The position numbers and the translations under genes are program-made. This document shows positions 15,897 through 24,797 of a stretch of 64,000 bases of DNA, one piece after another. Position 1 is the stretch's first letter; the number at the start of each line of letters is the position of its first letter. Source of the DNA: Flavobacteriales bacterium UBA952 (GTDB lineage: Bacteria > Bacteroidota > Bacteroidia > Flavobacteriales_D > Crocinitomicaceae); assembly GCA_002293185.1 (NCBI GenBank), contig DBCS01000008.1:1-64000 (forward strand), written 5' to 3'. The notes under the pieces are model-generated. The model saw only the letters and a program-made list of their open reading frames with translations. It was not told the DNA's origin and searched no databases.

Positions 15897-18335
15897 CGAA
15901 CGATCGCCCTTTCTTATTTGTTGGGCGTCTAGCCAATAGATGAGTTTGAAAGAAAAGCTGTTCAGGGCATTGGTTTGCAAGGTACTCGAAAGGTCTTGCC
16001 AGTAGGCAACTTCTATAGCATCGTTACTTGCAAAAACGGAGTTTTTCCATACGATATTGATTTCACTACCTGGCATAAATACCCAACGGTAAACAAGATC
16101 AATAGTAAAGGCATTGTAGTTAATATCATAGGCTGATTTACCCTCAGTGGTGAGCCCATTGAAGTCGGGCAGCAAAGACAAGCTTCCATCGGTTTGTAGT
16201 AGCGCAAACTCTTCGTATTGAAGTGCGGAGCGGTAATGCCTGAGGCGCAAACTCAAGGACATTCTGTTGGTCATGATGTAATCCAGAGAGATGGCCTGAA
16301 CGGTGGTATTACGGTTTCTTTTACCGAAAAGGATTCCTTGATAACTCATGGCAGGCGTGGCAAAAGGGATCGCATAACCCAAGTTGTTGTACTGGAGTTC
16401 TTTTTCAAAAGAGTAAATAATAAATAAGGCGTCTGAAAGCCTGAGACGAGGGCCAAAGTTATAGGCGTATTGCTTCCATGGATTGCCAATGTATTCTACA
16501 AAGCTTCCACCTGCATCTATGGCGATTTTTCGTTGGTAATTTGTAGAAAACCACGTATTCAAAAAGTAAAATTGAGGGATGGTAAATACTGCACCGTCGG
16601 TTCTTGGTTCAAAGTAGTCTTTTGATGGGCGCAGCGTTGCACCACCGTTCCCGCCAAAAGCGTTGAATTTCTTTGTGACCGTAAAGAAATTCAGACTCGT
16701 CATATTGCTAGTGAATGCATTTGGCTCGTACAAATAAGCTTGCGAAAAAGCGGCATTGACCGTCCATTTCATGAGTTTATCCCACTTTGGTGCAAACTCA
16801 CGATAAGCTACATTTGCATCAAAGACTCTACGGTTATTATTGTAGTTAAAACCGAGGTCGTTGGGGTCGTAGGTATCGGACTCTTCTAGGTAGCCAATGC
16901 CTCCGATAAGCGCTCCGCGTTGTTTTTGAATATTCAAATTGATATTGTGCCCAAGTGTATTTGTTTGGTCAAATTGCGAGGATACGATCCCTTTGCCATT
17001 GAAATTATAATCGTTATTATTTGAGTTGAGGTTGAAATTGAAAGCGGAGACGTTGGCATCATAAAATGCACCAGAGCGCCAAACATTTGTGTTGGTAAAG
17101 GTAATGGAGGAGTTGTTTTTGAGGTTTTGATCAAATACAACTACATTATAATTTGTCAGCGGTGAAATGAGAACTTTTCGCCTGGTTTCGTCTATGGTAG
17201 AAACAGCGGTTCCAATTTGTTCGGCATTCACGGCATTGAACACGCCGATACCTAAACCTTTGCTGTTGCGACCTGAAATCTTTGAGGCATTATATAGTTG
17301 AGACGACCCGGGGGCATTTTCGAGGTATTCGTTTGGCTGAAGCATGGTTTGGGTTACCTTATATGGCGCTTGGATTCCAATTCGGCGACTGTAGAAGATT
17401 CCAGCTTTGTTGAAAAGTTCCATTCCTTCCGTAAAAAATTGACGGTTTTCATTGAATTGAACCTCGAACGGGCTCAAATTGAGGACTTGTTGGTCAAAAA
17501 CTACTTGACCAAAATCAGGAACAAGCGTGACGTCGAGGGTAAATGCTTCATTGATACCATATTTGATGTCCATGCCGCCATTAAATGAGCGCAAAAGGCT
17601 TTTAGAGCCATCTGCGTTGCGCACTTCATCAGCGTAGGCTGAAACGTAGGGGATAAGTGCCAAACGCAGCGGGGGTGAAATATTTTTGATATTGGTGATG
17701 TCTCCGCTCTCTAACAAAATATTTTCTAGGTCGGGGTTAACGGCCACCCAAGAAGATTCTTCTCGGTTTCTGGCAATTTGTCTTCCGAAATTGACACCCC
17801 AATCTTGGACTTCTTTCTGTGGAAAACGCAGTGCCGAATAGGGAATACGAATTTCTGCAATCCAGCCATTTTCAACGATTTTAACAGCACTATGCCAAAC
17901 TAAATTAAGTTTGTCGTTGTAATCGTTGGCAGCAATTTTGGCATCTAACTGAACGCCTTTGCTGGTCAGACCAAAATAAAATCCATTCTGATTATCGTTA
18001 TAGGTATCCAAGAAAATACCGATAATATCACAATTTGGATGGTAGTCGTCTCTGAGGGAGAGCACCTTTGAAATCGAATCTAGTGGGTCTTGACAAAAAA
18101 AGCCAAAATAGATGGCGTCTTGATCGTAAAGTAGCTGAACACTAGTCAAGCTTTGCGAGGGTTTTCCTGGTTCAGGTTTGATTTGTATGAATGGAGCAGC
18201 AACGTTAGTGCTTGTCCAGGAGGACTCATTCAAAAGACCGTCGATGGTTATTTTTTCTGTGCTGTACTTAGCCTCTAATTGTTGCTGTGTAAAGCTGTAA
18301 AAAGGAATCAAAAAGAGCAGGTATTGCCAACGCAT
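15885..18335 (-). CDS. DUF5916 outer-membrane protein with CBM9-like N-terminus
   Basis: 816 residues from the ATG at 18335. A TTG two codons upstream lies within the -7 element and is rejected. Signal peptide about 1-18, then a carbohydrate-binding family 9-like domain (about 25-210; ITIDGLLNESSW and WIAEIRIPYSALRFP), then a long region of aromatic beta strands ending LIYWLDAQQI, as in a large outer-membrane barrel. The family is widespread in Bacteroidota next to unrelated genes and its role is unknown; binding of sugars or other ligands at the cell surface is plausible. It is expressed from its own promoter located in the end of the upstream gene. Confidence 0.85.
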   Translation of the reverse strand: MRWQYLLFLIPFYSFTQQQLEAKYSTEKITIDGLLNESSWTSTNVAAPFIQIKPEPGKPSQSLTSVQLLYDQDAIYFGFFCQDPLDSISKVLSLRDDYHPNCDIIGIFLDTYNDNQNGFYFGLTSKGVQLDAKIAANDYNDKLNLVWHSAVKIVENGWIAEIRIPYSALRFPQKEVQDWGVNFGRQIARNREESSWVAVNPDLENILLESGDITNIKNISPPLRLALIPYVSAYADEVRNADGSKSLLRSFNGGMDIKYGINEAFTLDVTLVPDFGQVVFDQQVLNLSPFEVQFNENRQFFTEGMELFNKAGIFYSRRIGIQAPYKVTQTMLQPNEYLENAPGSSQLYNASKISGRNSKGLGIGVFNAVNAEQIGTAVSTIDETRRKVLISPLTNYNVVVFDQNLKNNSSITFTNTNVWRSGAFYDANVSAFNFNLNSNNNDYNFNGKGIVSSQFDQTNTLGHNINLNIQKQRGALIGGIGYLEESDTYDPNDLGFNYNNNRRVFDANVAYREFAPKWDKLMKWTVNAAFSQAYLYEPNAFTSNMTSLNFFTVTKKFNAFGGNGGATLRPSKDYFEPRTDGAVFTIPQFYFLNTWFSTNYQRKIAIDAGGSFVEYIGNPWKQYAYNFGPRLRLSDALFIIYSFEKELQYNNLGYAIPFATPAMSYQGILFGKRNRNTTVQAISLDYIMTNRMSLSLRLRHYRSALQYEEFALLQTDGSLSLLPDFNGLTTEGKSAYDINYNAFTIDLVYRWVFMPGSEINIVWKNSVFASNDAIEVAYWQDLSSTLQTNALNSFSFKLIYWLDAQQIRKGDRSLPR

Positions 18336-18338
18336 GGG

Positions 18339-18346
18339 CAAATTTA
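18339..18346 (-). promoter_or_regulatory. -7 element for the DUF5916 gene
   Basis: TAAATTTG on the minus strand ends 3 bases before the ATG at 18335, predicting a leaderless or nearly leaderless transcript. A TTG occurs at 18373-18371, but the 24-base spacing is long. Confidence 0.55.
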
Positions 18347-18350
18347 CGAT

Positions 18351-19037
18351 TTAAACTCCTTTACGCGCGACAATATGAAGGCATTCTTCTCTTGCTTCGA
18401 AAGTGACCCAGATTTTTAAGTCCTTTTTAAAATGCACTAATATTTGGGCAATGATGGTTTGTAAGTGCGATTTTTCAATTTGTGAAAGTGCGTGCTGCGT
18501 ATGGAAACGCGAAAAAGAAAAGTCAAAAGTATTGCCATTTAGATGTGGGCTTTTACGCACAGCAGTTTTGTTGTGGCGCATTAACTTAGAAACAGTTTGC
18601 TGGGTGCGGGTCATGGATGTTATAACGAGTTTACAATCTTTTTGCGGGCTATTTGCAAGTGAATCAGCGAAGGCCCGACCAATTTCTTTTAAAACTTCGG
18701 ATGCGTGCGGTGTCAAGAAGCCATAGGAATGGGTAAATGAATCGAGTATGTATCCGGTATTTGGCAGAATGGTAACAATTTGTTTTGCGCGCAAAGCTTG
18801 ATACAATCCTTTCACATCAGCGCAAGCTTTGATTCCTTGCCCAACAGAGCGGTCCATGTAATCTGAAAGACAATGATTAAGTTGTGAGGTATAGATGCTC
18901 GGATCTGTAGTTGGTATAGTCTGGGTGAGCAGCTCAGGAATTGGCAGTTCGGTTGTTCTTTGAACCGGCTTTATTGGCCAGTATACAAAGGCAAGGAGTA
19001 TAAAACCAATACCGATAAGCAAAAAGTTATTGCGCAT
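18351..19037 (-). CDS. DUF5715-like exported protein
   Basis: 228 residues from the ATG at 19037 (MRNNFLLIGIGF). Longer in-frame starts up to 19190 would cross the promoter and the divergent gene and are rejected. A signal anchor (about 4-22) precedes a region with SMTRTQQTVSKLMRHNKTAVRKSPHLNGNTFDFSFSR broken here as SMTRTQQTVSKL and HLNGNTFDFSF. The conserved T-R-T-x-x-x-x-x-L and H-x-x-G-x-x-F-D residues resemble the M15-like peptidase fold (DUF5715), in which His and Asp bind zinc. Peptidoglycan hydrolysis is possible but not shown. Confidence 0.72.
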   Translation of the reverse strand: MRNNFLLIGIGFILLAFVYWPIKPVQRTTELPIPELLTQTIPTTDPSIYTSQLNHCLSDYMDRSVGQGIKACADVKGLYQALRAKQIVTILPNTGYILDSFTHSYGFLTPHASEVLKEIGRAFADSLANSPQKDCKLVITSMTRTQQTVSKLMRHNKTAVRKSPHLNGNTFDFSFSRFHTQHALSQIEKSHLQTIIAQILVHFKKDLKIWVTFEAREECLHIVARKGV

Positions 19038-19042
19038 ACAAA

Positions 19043-19050
19043 CAAATATA
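19043..19050 (-). promoter_or_regulatory. -7 element for the DUF5715-like gene
   Basis: TATATTTG on the minus strand ends 5 bases before the ATG at 19037. It faces away from the DUF493 promoter at 19083-19090, so the two genes share a 57-base divergent region. Confidence 0.6.
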
Positions 19051-19082
19051 AAAATTGCTTGCTTTGGTCTAACGCAAGTTCG

Positions 19083-19090
19083 TAATTTTG
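19083..19090 (+). promoter_or_regulatory. -7 element for the DUF493 gene
   Basis: TAATTTTG ends 4 bases before the ATG at 19095. A TTG at 19059-19061 lies 21 bases upstream as a candidate -33 element. A transcript start at or within a few bases of the ATG is expected. Confidence 0.6.
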
Positions 19091-19094
19091 TACC

Positions 19095-19358
19095 ATGGGA
19101 ACATTTGACGCGCTCCAAGCACAACTCGAACAACAAGAATGGCCAAATATTTATTTGTTTAAGTTTATTGTTCCCAATGAAAACCACCATTTAGCGCAAG
19201 TAACTGCGCTTTTTGATGCCAACAGCGAAATCACTTATCATCAATCCGGAAACGGCAAGTACGTAAGCATCAGCGCAAAAGAAGTGATGCTCTCTGCAAC
19301 TGACATCATTTCTGTTTACGAACGCGCGGCACTTATTCCCGGAATAATCTCACTTTAA
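19095..19358 (+). CDS. DUF493 (YbeD/UPF0250-like) protein
   Basis: 87 residues with the ferredoxin-like alpha-beta fold of the DUF493 family: WPNIYLFKFIVPN as the first strand, SGNGKYVSISAKEVM in the middle, IISVYERAALIPGIISL at the end. In enterobacteria YbeD is linked to lipoate/envelope gene neighbourhoods but has no settled function; an ACT-like regulatory role is often suggested. The stop codon overlaps the ATG of the next gene by one base (TAATG), so translation is coupled. Confidence 0.85.
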   Translation: MGTFDALQAQLEQQEWPNIYLFKFIVPNENHHLAQVTALFDANSEITYHQSGNGKYVSISAKEVMLSATDIISVYERAALIPGIISL

Positions 19359-19726
19359 TGGAAGCAATCATCAAATTTTTGTTCATCTCATTGCTCATTT
19401 TGTTGGCCATTATTGCCTACAGAGCGCTCTTGCGTCGTTTTCAACGAGGACAGGTAAAGCATAAAGATTATTGTGAGCTTTATACCCTAGATCAAGAACC
19501 AGCACAAGGAGCCTTGGCATTTTACTTCGTTTGTCCTGAACTGACAACCGTTCAGTTCAGTATATGGCAAAATAATGCGGAGGTTCAGCAGCTTGCTCAT
19601 TCCACATTTGAAAAGGGGGGGCATATTTTGCGTTTTGATAGCAAAGGCCTTGCCAATGGGGTATATTATTATGGTATCAAAACTGCTGATCAAGAGACCA
19701 AAAAACGCATGACTATATCGAACTAG
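19358..19726 (+). CDS. Small membrane-anchored protein with CTD/FlgD-like beta domain
   Basis: 122 residues. An N-terminal transmembrane helix (about 4-22) is followed by a basic stretch (RALLRRFQRG) and a single beta-sandwich of about 80 residues ending FDSKGLANGVYYYGIKTADQETKKRMTIS. That ending mimics T9SS type A C-terminal domains and FlgD-like Ig folds (LxxGVYxYxI...K). No cargo domain is present. I do not recognise a named family. It is translationally coupled to DUF493 and converges on a barrel gene. Confidence 0.65.
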   Translation: MEAIIKFLFISLLILLAIIAYRALLRRFQRGQVKHKDYCELYTLDQEPAQGALAFYFVCPELTTVQFSIWQNNAEVQQLAHSTFEKGGHILRFDSKGLANGVYYYGIKTADQETKKRMTISN

Positions 19727-19737
19727 GTTCGGTTAGA

Positions 19738-20442
19738 TCAGGACTCGTCTGTAGATTTATCTACTTTTATGCGCGATGGTTTTCTCGGTAATTTATACTT
19801 GGATTTGTGAAAATCACTTTTATAACCGTCGGTTTTGTCTATGCGGTAAACCAAGCCAAGGCTGTATTGTGCATATGAGGCACTACCTAATATATCCACA
19901 AGCCCAAATTTATAGACACCTTGCGCCTGAAGACCAATTTGCTTACTTAGCCAAAAAGTGCAGCCTGCAGAAAAGTTCACTGTGGGGGTGAGTAAAGGTG
20001 CGCTTTGCTTGGGGTTGGAAGACCGCAAACTAAAACCCACACCTGTTCCTAAATACGGATCTATAGCACCTCTCCCCAATTGTTTATAAAAAGAGTACTT
20101 CAGTGCCAAATCAAAATAGCCGATCAGGCCGTTCACACCAGTTGAGTCATTGACAATTCTTTCCGGCTTGTAGGTTTGGGCCCCTAATACAGCTTCTGCA
20201 CTCCAGCCATTGTAAATATAGCGGTCAATATACAAGCGCGATGGGAAGGGCAGGCCGTGCAGCTGATCGAATGGCGCTGGATTGAGTTCTTGCCCGTCGT
20301 CGTCAGTGGTGGTCCAGGCTAGTCCAAATTGCCAAAAATAGTTATCGCGGTTGGTGATCATTTTATCTGGCTGTGCAAGCAGGTCGGCTGGTAGCAATAT
20401 GCCAAGCAGGCCAAAAAAAGATATAACGAGATATTTGCGCAT
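19738..20442 (-). CDS. Exported outer-membrane beta-barrel protein
   Basis: 234 residues from the ATG at 20442 (MRKYLVISFFG); the upstream in-frame ATG at 20472 precedes the probable -7 element and is rejected. Signal peptide about 1-23 (ending LLAQ). The mature region has OmpA/OmpW-like barrel strands (YFDLALKYSFYKQLG, DPYLGTGVGFSLR, YAQYSLGLVYRI) and ends in a basic, charged tail (about 205-234) that would sit in the periplasm. Function unknown. It is divergent from the IPExxxVDY gene. Confidence 0.75.
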   Translation of the reverse strand: MRKYLVISFFGLLGILLPADLLAQPDKMITNRDNYFWQFGLAWTTTDDDGQELNPAPFDQLHGLPFPSRLYIDRYIYNGWSAEAVLGAQTYKPERIVNDSTGVNGLIGYFDLALKYSFYKQLGRGAIDPYLGTGVGFSLRSSNPKQSAPLLTPTVNFSAGCTFWLSKQIGLQAQGVYKFGLVDILGSASYAQYSLGLVYRIDKTDGYKSDFHKSKYKLPRKPSRIKVDKSTDES

Positions 20443-20459
20443 ACGAATATTTGTATGAA

Positions 20460-20467
20460 CAAAATTA
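20460..20467 (-). promoter_or_regulatory. -7 element for the barrel gene at 19738-20442
   Basis: TAATTTTG on the minus strand, 17 bases before the ATG at 20442. I see no TTG at the expected -33 position. Confidence 0.45.
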
Positions 20468-20550
20468 ATCATTAAACCTCAGGGCAGGTCTTCACAAGGA
20501 ATAAATCAATTGACAATGAATTGTTGATGTTGCGTTTGCTATTAAATGAG

Positions 20551-20558
20551 TAAATTTG
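20551..20558 (+). promoter_or_regulatory. -7 element for the IPExxxVDY-pyk genes
   Basis: TAAATTTG ends 6 bases before the ATG at 20565; TTG at 20530-20532 lies 18 bases upstream. A TTG codon in frame at 20556 is part of this element and is not a start. Confidence 0.6.
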
Positions 20559-20564
20559 GGGTCA

Positions 20565-20993
20565 ATGGGAAAAGTTAAAAAATACGACCTCACCCTCGAC
20601 GACGAACAACCCTTCGAAGTTTATGGAATTTCAAGTGCTTTTGCCGATTACCGACTTACTTGGGAGCTCAACCAAATGCTCGGCATTCATTTAGAAAAAG
20701 ATCAACAACGTTTTGAACTTTACTTACCCAAATTAAAGATAAATCATCCTTTTAGTTACTTCACATTTGAAGACCAAGAACTCCTGACTCGCTTTTTTTT
20801 GATTAAAAATAAACAGGAACAACAATTATTGCAAGCAGATCGGCCCATGATCGATTACTTTTTGGTCTTAAAAGAAAATTATTCTCATGAGCCCGCAACC
20901 TTAATTGAACAGCTCAGAACTATCAATGGCATCGTTGCTGTTTTTAGCTTTAATAGCCAAGAATTTGACATTTTAGATTACCTTACTAGTTAA
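20565..20993 (+). CDS. IPExxxVDY family protein
   Basis: 142 residues from the ATG at 20565 (MGKVKKYDLTL). It matches the small Bacteroidota family named for an IPExxxVDY motif; the corresponding place here reads QADRPMIDYFLV, so the motif is degenerate. A mixed alpha-beta protein without signal peptide, probably cytosolic, function unknown. In many relatives it sits directly before pyk, as here (one base between stop and ATG), which suggests co-expression with glycolysis. Confidence 0.8.
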   Translation: MGKVKKYDLTLDDEQPFEVYGISSAFADYRLTWELNQMLGIHLEKDQQRFELYLPKLKINHPFSYFTFEDQELLTRFFLIKNKQEQQLLQADRPMIDYFLVLKENYSHEPATLIEQLRTINGIVAVFSFNSQEFDILDYLTS

Positions 20994-20994
20994 C

Positions 20995-22413
20995 ATGAAA
21001 AGAACCAAAATAGTGGCCACGATGGGGCCAGCCTCTCTCAAAAAAGAAATACTTGCCGACATGATGCGTGAAGGGCTCAATGTTTGCCGCTTAAATTTTT
21101 CACATGGAAGCCATCAAGACCACGCCGGTGCAGTAGCACTGATCAGAGAGCTCAATGAAGAGTTAGGCCTAAACGTTGCTATTTTAGCCGATCTTCAGGG
21201 TCCAAAAATTCGCACCCACGAAATGGAAAACAACGGCGTGCTTATCGAGGTGGGTCAGCAAATAGATATTGTCGTAGAAAAGGTCATTGGCAACAACAAG
21301 CGTTTTTCGATCAACTATCATTTATTACCTCGAGATGTCAATCCGGGAGAACTCATTTTATTAGACGATGGCAAGTTGGTCTTAGCTGTTTTAGAGACTG
21401 ATAAAAAAGAAAAAATCCGCTGTGAAGTCATTCAAGGAGGTTTGCTGTGCTCTAAAAAAGGAGTCAACTTCCCGAACACAAAAATTTCCATGCCTTCTTT
21501 AACGGAGAAAGACATTGAAGACCTCAATTATGCGCTGAAATTAGGTGTAGATTGGATTGGACTTTCGTTTGTTCGCAGTGCCAAATGCATTACTGACCTT
21601 AAAGAAAAGATTGCCAAAAAACGCAGTATAGCAAAAGTCGTTGCTAAAATAGAAAAACCTGAAGCCCTAGAAAACATTGATGAAATTATACAAGAGAGCG
21701 ATGCTTTAATGGTAGCGCGCGGAGACCTCGGAGTCGAAATTCCGTATCAGAATGTACCGCTTATTCAAAAAATGATCATCGCCAAGTCTAATTCTAAAGC
21801 AAAGCCAGTTATTGTAGCAACCCAGATGATGGAATCTATGCTCAATAGCCTAACGCCAAGCCGAGCTGAGGTAAATGATGTGGCCAATGCTGTACTAGAT
21901 GGCGCCGATGCCGTGATGTTATCGGGTGAAACCTCTGTTGGTCAGTACCCAGTCCAAGTAGTTCAAACAATGGCTAATATCATCAAAGAAATGGAGCAGC
22001 ACCCGAGTATGTATCATAAAGAAGAGCTGCCGCCAAAAGGGAGTCCGCGCTTTATTTCAGATTCCATTTGTTTCAATGCTTGCCGCTTGGCTCAACGGGT
22101 CGAGGCCAATGCCATCATTACGATGACATTTTCCGGATATACCGCCTATAAAATTGCTTCGCAAAGACCTGCTTCACAAATTTATGTCTTCACCCATAAT
22201 CGCAAAATCCTTACACAGCTCAATTTAGTTTGGGGTGTTCAGGCATTTTACTACAATAAGCGCATATCAACAGACCACACCATTGCCGATATCAAACATT
22301 TAATGAGAGAAGAAGGCCACCTTCAAACGGGTGACGTAGTGATCAATGTAGCGTCTATTCCCTTAGAGGATCTTGGAGGTTCAAATATGTTGAAGCTCTC
22401 CTACGTAGATTAA
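20995..22413 (+). CDS. pyk: Pyruvate kinase
   Basis: 472 residues, normal for bacterial pyruvate kinase. It converts phosphoenolpyruvate and ADP to pyruvate and ATP in the last step of glycolysis. Markers are the N-terminal RTKIVATMGPAS, the FSHGSH loop, the K+/Mg2+ site around VAKIEKPEALEN, the signature MVARGDLGVEIP and the SGETSVGQYP loop. The C-terminal allosteric domain is complete. It lies one base after the IPExxxVDY gene and 38 bases before recJ. Confidence 0.98.
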   Translation: MKRTKIVATMGPASLKKEILADMMREGLNVCRLNFSHGSHQDHAGAVALIRELNEELGLNVAILADLQGPKIRTHEMENNGVLIEVGQQIDIVVEKVIGNNKRFSINYHLLPRDVNPGELILLDDGKLVLAVLETDKKEKIRCEVIQGGLLCSKKGVNFPNTKISMPSLTEKDIEDLNYALKLGVDWIGLSFVRSAKCITDLKEKIAKKRSIAKVVAKIEKPEALENIDEIIQESDALMVARGDLGVEIPYQNVPLIQKMIIAKSNSKAKPVIVATQMMESMLNSLTPSRAEVNDVANAVLDGADAVMLSGETSVGQYPVQVVQTMANIIKEMEQHPSMYHKEELPPKGSPRFISDSICFNACRLAQRVEANAIITMTFSGYTAYKIASQRPASQIYVFTHNRKILTQLNLVWGVQAFYYNKRISTDHTIADIKHLMREEGHLQTGDVVINVASIPLEDLGGSNMLKLSYVD

Positions 22414-22451
22414 CGGACTACGGAAGTTCATTATTCGCTTACCTTTACTGC

Positions 22452-24173
22452 ATGAATCAGACTTGGAAACTTCGGGTTCAAGGACCTAATAGCGCGGTTA
22501 TTGAACTTTCTGAAGTACTTAAAATACCGCAGTTTGCTGCACAAATTCTGTTGCAAAAAGGAATAGACAGCCGCTCTAAAGCGGTTTCTTTTTTCAAACC
22601 GCAAGATCAACCCATACACGATCCATTTTTAATGTGTAACATGAGTAAGGCTGTTTTGAGGGTAACTCAAGCTATTAAGAACCAAGAAAAAGTACTCTTA
22701 TTCGGAGATTATGACGTAGATGGCACTACCGCCGTTGCACTCATGACCGAACAACTTGCTTTGCTTGGTCTGCAATGTGCTTACTACATTCCAGACCGCT
22801 ATAAAGAAGGCTATGGAGTCAGTGAGGCAGGCATAGATTTTACGATTCAAGAAGGATTTCAACTACTCATTACACTAGACTGTGGTATTAAAGCCCATAC
22901 CACATTAGAACGCGCCAATGCAGAAGGAATCGATATTATTGTCTGTGACCATCACCAACCTGATATCAAATTACCTCCTGCCATCGTACTGAATCCGAAG
23001 CAAGCAGGCTGTTCCTATCCTTATAAAGAATTGTCGGGTTGTGGTGTTGCATTCAAGCTCTTACAAGGTCTTTACATACATCTTCAAAAAGATTCCGGTC
23101 CTCTTCACGAGAGTCTTGATTTGGTTGCCTTGGCTATCGGTGCAGATATTGTGGAGCTGCTAGACGAAAACCGCACACTTTGTGCCAAAGGATTGGCGCA
23201 GCTGAATGCAGCCCCGCGTCCGGCATTTTTGGCCATTCTCTCCCTTGCTGCTCAATCTCTTCCGCTCTCGCTTAGAGACCTCGTCTTTATCTTGGCTCCC
23301 CGAATTAATGCCGCTGGCAGAATTGCTTCTGGTAAGCGCGCAGTAGACTGGATGCTTAGCAGCAACCAGAAGGAGATAGAAGAATTGGCAATAGCTATAA
23401 ATAATGACAACACCACCCGTCGAGCCATTGATCAAGATATGACCGCCCAAGCGCTGGATCAAATTGCGTCAGACCCCAATTTTTCGGCTCAACTCACCAC
23501 CATAGTCTTTGAGCCTAGTTGGCACAAAGGTGTGGTCGGAATTGTAGCCTCACGCCTTATAGAAAGTCATTACAGACCGACTATCGTGCTTACGGAGTCT
23601 AAGGGTGTTTTGACCGGTTCTGCGCGCTGTATGGCCCCACTTCACCTTTACGAACTCCTTGAATCTTGTCAAGCGCACCTCCTTCAGTTTGGTGGGCATC
23701 AGTTTGCAGCAGGCCTCACGCTTTTACCTGAGCAGCTCCCCAAATTTAAAGCTTCATTTGAGCTAGCCGTATCCGTGGCACTCGGAGGCAAGCAACTGCA
23801 ACATCAAATTGACATCGATACAAGCATCTATTTTAAAGAGCTCGGTTCTAACCCGCAAGTTCATTTTCCGCGTGTGCTACAAATTCTTGCTGCTTTTGAA
23901 CCTTGCGGGCCAGGTAATATGCATCCTGTATTTTTAGCAAAGAATTGTATCGTCGTTGAACACAAAGTTCTCAAAGGGTCACACCTTAAGCTCAAACTTA
24001 CGCAGCCAGATGCGCATGTAAAGATAGACGCCATAGGCTTTAAGCTCGCTGCTTTTGAAAAAGAATTGGCTCCGGGGGTTATGATAGATATCGTCTTTCA
24101 GATCACGGCCAATTCCTATATGAACCGTACCAACCTACAACTCCAGCTCCAAGATTTGTGTCTGAGCGCATAA
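22452..24173 (+). CDS. recJ: Single-stranded-DNA-specific exonuclease RecJ
   Basis: 573 residues, a full-length RecJ core. DHH-family motifs are in place: GDYDVDGTT (85-93), LDCGI (142-146) and CDHHQP (165-170), which bind the two catalytic metals; the DHHA1 motif GGHQFAAG follows near 415, then the OB-fold (about 450-570). RecJ degrades single-stranded DNA 5' to 3' in recombination and mismatch repair. A near-consensus TACCTTTA lies 11 bases before the ATG, so recJ may have a promoter of its own besides read-through from pyk. Confidence 0.97.
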   Translation: MNQTWKLRVQGPNSAVIELSEVLKIPQFAAQILLQKGIDSRSKAVSFFKPQDQPIHDPFLMCNMSKAVLRVTQAIKNQEKVLLFGDYDVDGTTAVALMTEQLALLGLQCAYYIPDRYKEGYGVSEAGIDFTIQEGFQLLITLDCGIKAHTTLERANAEGIDIIVCDHHQPDIKLPPAIVLNPKQAGCSYPYKELSGCGVAFKLLQGLYIHLQKDSGPLHESLDLVALAIGADIVELLDENRTLCAKGLAQLNAAPRPAFLAILSLAAQSLPLSLRDLVFILAPRINAAGRIASGKRAVDWMLSSNQKEIEELAIAINNDNTTRRAIDQDMTAQALDQIASDPNFSAQLTTIVFEPSWHKGVVGIVASRLIESHYRPTIVLTESKGVLTGSARCMAPLHLYELLESCQAHLLQFGGHQFAAGLTLLPEQLPKFKASFELAVSVALGGKQLQHQIDIDTSIYFKELGSNPQVHFPRVLQILAAFEPCGPGNMHPVFLAKNCIVVEHKVLKGSHLKLKLTQPDAHVKIDAIGFKLAAFEKELAPGVMIDIVFQITANSYMNRTNLQLQLQDLCLSA

Positions 24174-24180
24174 GATTATG

Positions 24181-24188
24181 TAAGTTTG
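24181..24188 (+). promoter_or_regulatory. -7 element for riboflavin synthase
   Basis: TAAGTTTG ends 4 bases before the ATG at 24193, with TTTG at 24155-24158 upstream (22-base spacer, inside the end of recJ). No FMN riboswitch-sized leader exists in the 19-base gap. Confidence 0.6.
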
Positions 24189-24192
24189 CAAT

Positions 24193-24780
24193 ATGTTTAC
24201 AGGAATAATCGAAGATATCGGCGAGGTACGCGCCATTCAAAAAGAAGGAGGCAATATTCATTTTACAATTGCCTCTGCTTTATCCTCTGGCTTTAAAATA
24301 GACCAAAGTGTGGCTCATAACGGCTGTTGTTTGACTGTGGTATCGCAGCATGATGACCAACATGTCGTTACAGCCATTCAAGAAACACTAATCAAAACCA
24401 ATTTAGGATCATGGCAGGTAGGTAGTAAAATTAATATGGAGCGCTGTATGCAACTTGGAGGCCGTCTAGATGGCCATTTGGTTCAAGGTCATGTGGATTG
24501 CGTTGGCAAATGCACTGAGTTGCTCGACGAAAACGGATCTTGGCGCTTTACTTTTTCACATCCAGATTCTTTTGTTACCGTAGAAAAGGGATCCATTACC
24601 GTAAACGGCACGAGTTTAACAGTGGTAGATGCTCAAAAAGGCCGCTTCTCTGTCTGTATAATTCCATATACCTATGAACACACCAACTTCCATCAAATAG
24701 AAGTAGGAACAGAAGTCAATTTAGAATTTGATATTATCGGAAAATATGTTGCGCGCTATTTAGTATTGCAGCAGCCCTAA
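24193..24780 (+). CDS. ribE: Riboflavin synthase alpha subunit
   Basis: 195 residues comprising two lumazine-binding repeats. It converts two 6,7-dimethyl-8-ribityllumazine molecules to riboflavin. The first repeat opens with MFTGIIEDIGEV and contains HNGCCLTVV; the second contains GHLVQGHVDCVG and NGTSLTVVDA, with the trimerisation helix at the C-terminus. Other rib genes are not in this window. The gene is also called ribC in some species. Confidence 0.96.
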   Translation: MFTGIIEDIGEVRAIQKEGGNIHFTIASALSSGFKIDQSVAHNGCCLTVVSQHDDQHVVTAIQETLIKTNLGSWQVGSKINMERCMQLGGRLDGHLVQGHVDCVGKCTELLDENGSWRFTFSHPDSFVTVEKGSITVNGTSLTVVDAQKGRFSVCIIPYTYEHTNFHQIEVGTEVNLEFDIIGKYVARYLVLQQP

Positions 24781-24797
24781 ACGATATAAATGAAATT

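Noticed and set aside
24174..24192. FMN riboswitch before ribE
   Set aside because: The gap is only 19 bases and carries a -7 element; an FMN riboswitch needs well over 100 bases.
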